The position numbers were made by a program, and so were the translations under genes. A stretch of 64,000 nucleotides of DNA from Brachionus manjavacas (lineage: Eukaryota; Rotifera; Eurotatoria; Ploima; Brachionidae), in contig JAHQIY010000022.1 of NCBI GenBank assembly GCA_019054805.1, positions 186,001 through 250,000 on the forward strand, in the 5' to 3' direction. Positions 55,963 to 64,000 of the stretch are shown here, in pieces. Position 1 is the stretch's first letter, and each line of letters starts with the position of its first letter. A model generated the notes under the pieces. That model ran no database searches. It was not told the DNA's origin and worked only from the letters and a program-made list of their open reading frames with translations.

Positions 55963-56610
55963 ATGTCTTCATTATCGTCATCAAGCTTGCCCAAAGTAAT
56001 ATTTGTTTTGGGGGGACCGGGAGCTGGCAAAGGAACTCAGTGTTTGAAGATTGTTGAGGTAACTCTATTTTCAATTACGAATTGGTAGAGAACTAAATTT
56101 GTTTCAAAGAACTTTGGCTACGTTCATTTATCAGCTGGAGAACTACTTCGTGCCGAGCGTCAACGACCAGGTTCCAAAGTGGGCGAACAAATCGAGGATC
56201 ATATTAGAAAAGGCTCAATTGTCCCAGTAGAGATTACCTGCACGCTATTAGAAAATGCGATGAAAGAAAGTGACAAAGACACCTTTTTGATTGATGGTTT
56301 TCCAAGAAATAAAGATAATTTGGATGGATGGAATCGTCAAATGGGCGAAAAAGCCCGTGTTAAAGGTGTCTTGTTCTTTGAATGTGCCGAAGAGGTTTGT
56401 GTGAATCGATGCTTAGAAAGAGGCAAACAAAGCGGGCGTAGTGATGATAATGAAGATACATTGAAAAAAAGAATAGCAACTTATAACGAGTCCACATTGC
56501 CAATTATCCAGTATTTCGATCAAATGAAGATGGTTAAAAGAATTGATGCCTCGAAAACTGAACAAAAAGTTTATGAAGAGGTAGAAACTGCTTTAAAAGA
56601 GATTAGTTAG
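55963..56610 (+). CDS. CMPK1: UMP-CMP kinase
   Basis: Phosphorylates UMP, CMP and dCMP with ATP. Exons 55963-56058 and 56110-56610, intron 51 bp (GTAACT ... AAAG). 198 residues, the length of the cytosolic form. Seen: P-loop VLGGPGAGKGTQ (15-26), HLSAGELLR, IVPVEIT, FLIDGFPRNKDNLDGWN, lid RCLERGKQSGRSDDNEDTLK, RIDASK. The IVPVEIT and SGRSDDN segments set it apart from adenylate kinases. Confidence 0.97.
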
Positions 56611-58028
56611 GAAATTTACTTGTCATGGCATACCGACAATCTTATACTATTTGCATAATTTAAGAATAGATTTTAATTTTTTAATAATTTATATTTACTT
56701 TATTTTATTTTTAGAACAATTTTAAAAAAAACATATGTTATGATGTCATATTCCTTTCTTTGATTCTTTGACGACTTTAAAGATTTAAATTCCACAATTA
56801 TAAGAATATTCATGAATGTGTCTTGTTATTATTAACTCCTTGAATTAGCTTGATAAAATATAATAAAAAATATTTAAAGTAAATAAAATTTTTTTAGACA
56901 AATCCGACTAAAATCCTCCGTATTACTATTAATTAATAGGTTCTTAAAAATGCAGAACACTTATTCTGATTAAAAATTTCTTCAATTTTTTTGGATTTAT
57001 AAAAAGAAAGATGGGTTATTTGAGGATATTTTTTATTCAATTTTAATTTCAATTTTTATCAAAATAAATAAATTCCTAATTGAACTCATTCAATTGCAGA
57101 TTTTAGAATTTTTAAAACTTTTGAAACTATCTTTTTATTGAATAAAAATCATTTGATTGTATTAAAAGTTGTCTCAAGTTTTTCAATTAAATTTTAAATT
57201 GACATTTTATGGAAATAGGCTTGGATAACTTTGATAAAAATGGACTTTTAGCATTCAAATTGGATTCATTATTGATACAATAGGAAAGAATATAGACAAC
57301 AAAAGAGGACATAACTAAATCAAATAATTCTGCTATCAATATTAATTTTAAAAGTATGATTGTTTTAAATGAAATTTTAAACGATAAAAAGTTGAATTTA
57401 ATTAAAAAATTTGAAAAACTAATTTTATAGACTCAAAATTTTAAATGATACATAGATCCTTGAACTGGTTTTGTTTCAATTTAAAAGAATTATCAATAAT
57501 TTTTTTTTAAAAAGATTAAAAATCATTATTTAAAATTTTTAAGGTAAAAAAAAATTTAATTTTAGTTGAGACTATAAATATAAAGAAGGTCATCATTTAT
57601 TTATTAAACTTTTTCGGCTAGCAAAATTAGAATAGATTTTAGGTTTTTTTTTTTTTAATTTTTGATCAAAAGTAATAAATAATATTTCTTCCAAATGTCC
57701 ATTCGCTTGTGCACACTAGTAACATGTGGACAAGCTTTTAGGCTGTTATTGTGACTGCAAAAGAGGATCAAGGGTCTGAGCTTGTAACTAGTGTGTTGTT
57801 GTTCATGGGCGTTGAAAAACATTAACCTGGACAGTTAGATATCTACTCTTTAAATTTATTTTGGCCTGTGATAAGGATAAATTAGAAAAAGAATATTCAT
57901 TGATATTAAATAATGAATATGATTCTAGTGATGAATAAATAAATGATAATAAGTTTTCAAATATTTATCCAAATTTTGATTTTTGAAAAAAAAAACAGTT
58001 TAATCACGTTTTTAAAATTTTGATTTAT
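56611..58028. other. AT-rich intergenic stretch
   Basis: No gene supported. At 57710-57800 there is a small inverted repeat (CACACTAGTAACATG and, inverted, CACACTAGTTACAAG) about 55 bp apart; it may be a tiny MITE. Confidence 0.4.
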
Positions 58029-58610
58029 CTAAAAGAATGAAGCGAATGTTTTAGGAGAGCCCGCCAAGTCGGGCAAGAACTTATAGTTGCCGTCTGAATG
58101 ATGCTTTTTAATAAACGGTATGACTCCACGCTTTACAAAGTCATAATAGACAGTTTGGTTGACTGCAAGTCCACTTTTTCGTATGATTGGCGCCGAAATA
58201 CCCCTCTCAAAAATGGCCAACCAAACAAGTAATTTCTGCTCAAATTTCTTAACTGGGGTATATTTTGCACTTGCTGGTGTTGCAGCAATGTTACTTGAGT
58301 AAAATATATCATTTCCATTGATTTTACCATGACTGAGAGTGAAATAGGATTCACCTTCTAAAATCCACGAAATATTTGGATTTTTTACATTTAACTCTAG
58401 CTACTTTTTTTTGCATTTCGGTTCGGTCAGGGATTTTCATCTTTTTTCTAGGTGTTATTTGAAGCTTCTTCAACAATTTTGAGACCATTTGCTGGCTTAT
58501 ATCAAACTTTTTGGCTGCTTGAAGCTGACTAATGTTGTCTTTGTGATCAAAAGCCTTTATTAGCTTGTCGAGTTGTACTTTAGTCATTTTTTACAAAGTT
58601 TGACCAGATC
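58029..58610 (-). pseudogene. mariner/Tc1-like transposase relic
   Basis: Minus strand. N-terminal HTH: TKVQLDKLIKAFDHKDNISQ then LQAAKKFDISQQMVSKLLKK. Further on, in shifted frames, ESYFTLSHGKINGNDIFYSS, FEQKLLVWLAIFERGISAPI, SGLAVNQTVYYDF, FIKKHHSDGNYKFLPDLAGS (second catalytic Asp). The segment before ESYFTL, where the first Asp belongs, reads WILEGESYF. At least two frameshifts, C-terminal third missing. Confidence 0.85.
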
Positions 58611-59482
58611 CTTGTTTCCTTTCTGGTGAAAAATATTCACTACGTTTTTAAATTCGGTAAACAGTACTCCTTGGATTTTTTTTCAGCCATAAAATGCCTC
58701 ACAGTGAATATCTTTCTAATTGATTTATTTTGGTTAAAAAACGCGTACGTGAATTTATTTTGGTAAATTTAATTCAAATTGGATATTTTTTTTATCGTAT
58801 TTAAAATTAAATTTACTACTAGAATATGGAGAGTGATTTAAAAAAATTTTAAATTAGCATTGCAAATGATACTTAAAGTTCGTCTCGTTGATTTAATTTA
58901 TTTTGATAAAACTATAAAAGTCACCAAAAAAAAGTTTAATTTTCGGTTCCTCAAAATTTACTTAAGAAATTTTTTTTCTGGGGAAAAAAAGTATCTATTT
59001 CGCTTTTATAGAACTAAAAATAAAGATTCCCAGCTAAAATGTGCTAAAACTTAGACTGATTATAAAGCATGAAAAAGTCAAGTATATTGAACTAGCTTAC
59101 ATAAATTCTAAATCAGCACATTCAAACTTATAAGAATATATTAAACAAAAATGTCTGAGGAATATTTCACATCTTCAACCAGTATTGCCCCATATCCTTT
59201 AAAAATATTGTTGTGGTATTCTTCAAAAACGATAACAAATTTATATTTTTAATGAATTCTTTGAATCAATTAATGATAGTAAGCTACACCCAATTGCCTA
59301 GATCCCAGATTCAATTTACAAAAGGTGCTTGTAGAACCTAATAACAAACAATGAAATAATTTAAATTTAAATTGGATTATTTAAATTAGAAATTGAAATG
59401 TAATAAATTTATTTACTGTTCCTTGGTATTACGAGTGCCTATAAATATTAGTCGTGAACATTTTAAGATTCGCAGTAAAAAA

Positions 59483-59904
59483 ATGTTTGTTCTAAGACAT
59501 TTCGTTTTTCTTTTTGTTTCATTTGGGCTTAGCAAAGCGCTCAAGTGTTTTGTTTGTGATGGATGCGGCAAATTCGACATGAACACAAGGCAGCATGTTC
59601 AAACTTGTGATGCCGGAGAATTTTTTTGTAAAGTATTTAATTCAAGTTTTTAATTTAAAATTTACGTTCATTTATTTTTGCTTACTTTGAATAGAAAGAA
59701 GAAGCAGAAGATGGTCTTGGATGGACCAAAATTTTTAAAGAATGCTCTGCATCATGTACCGAAAGTGATAGTTATAACAATCGAGTAAAATGTTGTACAA
59801 CAGATATTTGTAACTCGAGCATTTCATATTTAGTTGGTGTTAATTTGAAATTTATCACGTTCTTGTCCATATGCAGTTTGTCATCAAAATTTTTTTTTTA
59901 TTAA
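59483..59904 (+). CDS. Ly6/uPAR-type (three-finger) GPI-anchored or secreted protein
   Basis: 119 residues from two exons, 59483-59632 and 59695-59904, with a 62-bp intron (GTATTT ... GAATAG). Signal peptide MFVLRHFVFLFVSFGLSKA, then CFVCDGC, CDAGEFFC, CSASC, and the closing VKCCTTDICNSS, which is the CC-x4-CN signature of the family. The C-terminus (VGVNLKFITFLSICSLSS) is hydrophobic and could direct GPI attachment, with NSS as a possible cleavage region. Ten cysteines of the fold can be counted. Fast-evolving family, so no orthologue is given. Confidence 0.85.
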
Positions 59905-60854
59905 AATTGCAAATAGTTTTTAAACCCAAAAGTTAGAATAAAAAATTTTAAAAGTTCATTAATGAATAATTATGATAAAATCATTTTAAAATTAAAATTA
60001 TTGAAAATATTTCATGCTTGATAGAATAGTAATTTTTTTAAATAAAAGCGATTTTAGTTTTAAATCAAAAATATTTGTGTTTAGAAAAATAATCCGGCTG
60101 CTTTTGAAAACACTTTATCTCAAAAAAATTTACTGACAATGTATAAGGCTATATGGAGATCTTGGCTTGTTATATTTTCTAAACAATATGCTTTTGTATG
60201 CTCTAATTTGATACTAGACTTCAAAATAGAAATAAACCTAGTTCTTAGAATTATATTTTAAAAAGAACTTGAATTTTCAAAAAGTTTAAGTATAGTAAAA
60301 TGCAAAATTTTTATGGTATCCAACAAAAAAAAATCGCTTTTAAAACCTTTGAATCTAGAAAATTTGAATTTCAAAATATATTTTTGTCTAGTCACTTGGC
60401 TTGAATAAAATTCAATTGAATTCTAGTCCACTTTAAATATTGAATTGGCTAAATAAATAGCAATTATAAATTGTACATAAAAGGTCTCCTAGCTAGAATT
60501 TAAAAATAGAAAAATCCTATTTAAAGTCTAAACAATTCTGAACGATTAGGTCATAAAAATTAACAATAAGATTGGTGATTATTATAGTTCAAAAAGCAAT
60601 TATTTTAGCTTTTATAAAAAGGTTTACTATTTGTAAAGAAATAGTTAAATAACCGTGATTTTTTCAAAAAAAATAAATTTTTTCTGTAATGAGATTTTAA
60701 GAAAATTGGAATTTTTTTATCTAATGATAAAATTCTTCAAATAATAGATTAATTAAAAGTTACTCGTCGCATAGATTGATTAAATTTATGTTGGTAAGCT
60801 AAGCAGACCCTAAAAAATTGGTTCATCGCATAATAAACCTTATCCAACTTTAGA
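59905..60854. other. AT-rich intergenic stretch
   Basis: Nothing recognisable apart from AATAAA at 59938-59943, a likely polyadenylation signal of the Ly6-like gene. Confidence 0.4.
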
Positions 60855-61386
60855 GATAAATTTTGTAAACTGAAAGTTTGACATAACTTAACAAAATTTC
60901 AATTACCGTATTCCCTCGCTCGATTATGCTGCACCACAAACTAAGACATGCTTTTGAACCATGCACCAAAGTAAATCTCGCCCATGCTAAATCATTTTTG
61001 ATTAAGAACGCATGGTATAACAGGATTATCACTGGTTTAGGGCGGCATAAAACTCTGAAATTCTTAATTCAATGCGTCATCAATACTTGAGTTTATTACA
61101 AAAAAAAATTCTATTTATTTTATTATGCATTTGGTACAGCATCAAGAATTAATTAAAAAATTAATTTTTTATTATTTGAATTTTTTTGGCCTTAAACTCA
61201 AGTCTTGGTGATGCATTAAATTAAGAATTTCAGAGTTTGATGCGGCCCTAAACCGGTGATAATTCTATTCTAACAAGGGTTCTTAATGAAAAATGTTTTA
61301 GCTTGGACGAGATTTGGCAATTTGTTTTTCCGACCAGAAAACTAAGATTTCAAAATATTAAACTTTCAGTTTACAAAATAAAAAAT
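60855..61386. repeat. Large imperfect palindrome (about 530 bp)
   Basis: The inner arms 60972-61097 and 61195-61317 are inverted copies at about 80% identity (left AAATCTCGCCCATGCTAAAT; right, inverted, AAATCTCGTCCAAGCTAAAA), with a 97-bp spacer. The outer edges also match: TTTTGTAAACTGAAAGTTT near 60862 and inverted near 61380. The left arm has about 90 bp extra. A transcript would fold into a long hairpin. No target duplication or coding is clear. Confidence 0.75.
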
Positions 61387-62964
61387 TCCAAACAAAAGAC
61401 ATTTATTAATAATTTAATTAAATATAAGATAATTTAGGTTATAATTACAATTTAAAAATTATTTTATGAATATTAAGAAACATTTGTCAGGTAATCGTTC
61501 TCACAGGACGGGATAAATTTAAGCGATTTAATTTATAAACAATAATCAACAAATTTTAATGCATTTTTTTATTAGCTAAAAAGAAGCCTGATTAATTAAA
61601 TAATTTGGAAAATAAAGAGAGCAAAAATATTTTTTTAGGATATTCTCTATCTGAATGAGTTTTATTAATATAAAATTAATTTGGAAAAAAGTAAAATTAA
61701 TTTTCGAAAATTTTTTCTGTTTTTTTTTGGCTAGGAACGTTTATTTTTTTTTCAAAAAATTTAAAAAAGCTTGGTTGCCTTTTTGTTAAGTTAATTTTGA
61801 ATATCTTATCAACATTGCTAAAAATGCTCATTATAAATTAGTAATTTATCGGCGTAAATTTAGCCAAATAAAATTTTTGAGTAAAAAAGCTAGAAACAAT
61901 TCCATGACAACTTAAAATAATATTACACAACTTATCTCATTCTAAATAAAATCTAACTAAATCGCACAAAAAAAAGTTTAGTGATTTTCTTAGCTCTTTC
62001 GTTTATTAGTTACTTCAATTTTGAGAGCACTGTCCGTTCAATTTCTCAAGACAAGATAAATTACACTCTATCTTGATTGTATCTACAAGCGAAATTTTCG
62101 GCCATTTTGCATTTGACAAAAAAATTCAATTTTTGTCCATTAACATAGGTAAAAGAAAGGTAAAGTTTTTGATTGACATCGTTTCGCATAGTTGACCTTT
62201 GCATAACCTTAACTACAAAACTAGGTCTAGAGTCTATTAATTTTATTCAAAGTTTATGCTTGACTTAATTTTAAGGTTAAAAAAATACGACACAGGTAAC
62301 AAGCGAACACGAAACAGGTAAATAATTGGATGAAGCATAGAAACGAAAGCGGGGTCAATTCGAGATCATCGAATCGAAACCAAATATCTCCATAATCGAA
62401 ACAAAAATGGAATGTGAACTTTAGATTGTTCATTTTGTTTCGTTTTCTATTTTGTTACTATATAGTTTTGTTGTTGTTCTCGTTATTCAAGCAACGACCA
62501 AAACGAATCGTTTTGTTTTTTTTGTGTACGAATAAGGTATCAGTAAACATACTATAAATAGTTGAATTCTTTTTTGTCATTTGTTAATTTTCCAATTTTC
62601 AAAAACGTCACAAAATTCAAAATCATCAATTCAGCAATTTCAAAGTTCAATGCCAATGCAGTATAACTATCAGTGTGAATGTATTCAGGTCAATTAGAAA
62701 ATAAAATTTATTGACTAGAGCATTCACGCTTATGGATTATATTCAATCATCAAGTCATCCTAATAAGCTTTTCTTCACACTCCTATTATTTACAAAATTT
62801 TATTTTATTTTAAATAGCATTTTAGATCTAATAACTTATTAATAAAAATAATTGAATATTTCTTCAAATTGTTTCATTTTATCACAAAAATCTCATTTTA
62901 GTCGATTAGACAATAGCAATACTTTCAATAAGGCTGGTATTGTTATTTTTTTATTTATTTTTTT
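61387..62964. other. Intergenic stretch with one promoter-like patch
   Basis: Mostly AT-rich. 62040-62700 is less AT-rich, with CGAAAC-type motifs, a TATA-like ACTATAAATAGTTG (62548-62561) and a short frame MPMQYNYQCECIQ (62650-62688) that ends at CAG/GTCAAT, a possible splice donor. This may be the first exon of a gene that I cannot otherwise find. Confidence 0.25.
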
Positions 62965-63300
62965 TCTGTACCGAGCTAGAGCTCCTTCAGAATTAACCAA
63001 ATAAATGCAGCAAATGAGTTAAAAGAAAAGAAAGTTTAAAAACAAATATATTGAAGTGGATTGTTACATGTGACACATATTTACATGGTTGGAGCTTCAT
63101 GAAAAAAAGAGGAAGCAGAAAGGTAGCAATTAAACAATGGAGTATTCAATATATCTTGATTCGGAACCTTTTTTGTATTCCTCCACCAGTCTTACAACTA
63201 ATGGAATAGAATGACTCAGTCCTGCCCCAACATATCTCTCACTCAGCTCTAAAAGCCGTTTCGAGACTGTAATTTAAGTAATTTAAGTTTATTAATAGCT
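62965..63300 (-). mobile_element. LINE-A copy truncated to the 3' end, minus strand
   Basis: Hairpin GAGCT-CT-AGCTC (62973-62984, minus strand), short UTR and the ORF2 end: SKRLLELSERYVGAGLSHSI, PLVVRLVEEYKKGSESRYIE. About 85% alike to 10.59-10.98 kb. Confidence 0.85.
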
Positions 63301-63633
63301 TCATGATGGAGGGGTATCAATTTTTAACTTAAGGATAGATCTGACTTTCTGAAATGTATTCAAGCAAGGAAAATTGACCCGGTTAGGGTTAGGTTATGTT
63401 TTGGTTAAGACCCCATTTTTAAATCTTGATAATATTTAGCCCTTTATTTCAGCTTAAACGCTAAAGTACAATTTAAAAGACAAAATGTGTCTAGCTAATG
63501 ATGACAAGTTAAAGTATAATAGAGATAAATTTGACAAGTAAAAAATTCAATCAAACTTAAAATTAATGTTTAATAAGTAACGCTTACTGAGCGAAAAATG
63601 TGTAGCGGTGTGCGTCATTTTATCCATTGGTTG

Positions 63634-63780
63634 TCAAGCTGGCTGAATGTAAAGCAGATTTTGATTCAAGATATATCGAACACACGGACCCTAGTGTGAC
63701 TGCTATCTAACTATTTCTTATGTTTTTACCTAAACTGATCATTAATTAAACATTTGGCACCTTTCATTACTAATATAAAG
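63634..63780 (+). mobile_element. LINE-A C-terminal scrap, plus strand
   Basis: Reads LAECKADFDSRYIEHTDPSV TAI, comparable with VKEYKEGFESRYIEYPT in the main copy, then the start of the UTR (TTAAACATTTGGCACCTTTC). No hairpin follows. Confidence 0.55.
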
Positions 63781-64000
63781 TTTGGGCGATGCAAAACTTC
63801 CACACTATCTCCCTATATGGATTTCGGCCTCATTTTTTGATTCTACGTATATGAGAACTTCAAAAATTTTCAAATTTTTTTTTTCAAAAAATGGACTCTT
63901 TTTGAGCGATTATAAAAATTTTTAAACTATAAATAAAAAAAGTTTAATCATCATTTTGTTCAGTTTCAGAATTTGTATAAAAATATATAGGTTAAGGGGT

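Noticed and set aside
57710-57800. Short CACACTAGT inverted repeat as a full MITE
   Set aside because: Arms of about 15 bp without flanking duplication are too little to claim an element.
60850-61032. 60-codon minus-strand frame
   Set aside because: It lies within the arm of the 530-bp palindrome and is not conserved in the other arm.
1-64000. tRNA, rRNA or snRNA genes
   Set aside because: No B-box (GGTTCRANNCC) with a matching cloverleaf, and no rRNA-like or snRNA-like conserved blocks were seen; the nearest hit at 32066 is part of a Tc1 transposase.

Overview
The window is nuclear DNA of an animal. Genes carry GT-AG introns of about 41-60 bp, there are AATAAA-type 3' ends, and the gene set is metazoan: SNRK, TTC4, ARL8, GAS8/DRC4, RAB18, a proneural-type bHLH, an LRR-7TM receptor, MRPL13, CMPK1 and an Ly6-like protein. 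Together with roughly 75% A+T intergenic DNA, tiny introns, a motile-cilium gene and the LRR-GPCR architecture, this suggests a small-genome lophotrochozoan; a monogonont rotifer such as Brachionus would fit, but this is inferred from style, not shown.

Layout: 1-2342 SNRK 3' part (+). 4622-5386 a TTAA-flanked piggyBac-type element and 5459-5722 a hAT-type MITE. 6450-11130 a near-complete non-LTR retrotransposon (called LINE-A here). 12810-18501 TTC4 (-), whose 4.4-kb first intron is packed with transposon debris while its other introns are about 45-55 bp. 18750-19416 ARL8 (-). 20150-22060 Tc1 and LINE debris. 22221-23731 GAS8 (-) with an X-box-like palindrome upstream. 24250-29078 four or five LINE fragments of different families. 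30255-30857 RAB18 (+). 31925-33063 Tc1 and pogo-like remnants. 33-39 kb AT-rich DNA with two MITEs. 39733-40527 an intronless bHLH gene (-). 40.9-49.8 kb repeats: LINE tails, an LTR-like fossil, a 1.2-kb element with long inverted repeats, and a GC-rich LINE. 50100-52295 an intronless LRR/7TM receptor (+). 54825-56610 MRPL13 (-) and CMPK1 (+) head to head. 58029-58610 a mariner-type remnant. 59483-59904 an Ly6/uPAR-like gene. 60855-61386 a large imperfect palindrome. 62965-63780 more LINE-A pieces.

The host genes are unrelated housekeeping and developmental genes and form no operon; the only obvious pair is the divergent MRPL13/CMPK1 unit. The strongest non-gene signal is that at least five different LINE families end in the same kind of structure: a short stem-loop followed closely by an A/T-rich tandem tail. 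In two families the stem varies between copies in a compensatory way. Two cases of DNA transposons sitting inside LINEs with exact 8-bp target duplications give a relative dating of the layers.

All calls were made by eye; no similarity search or alignment program was run.
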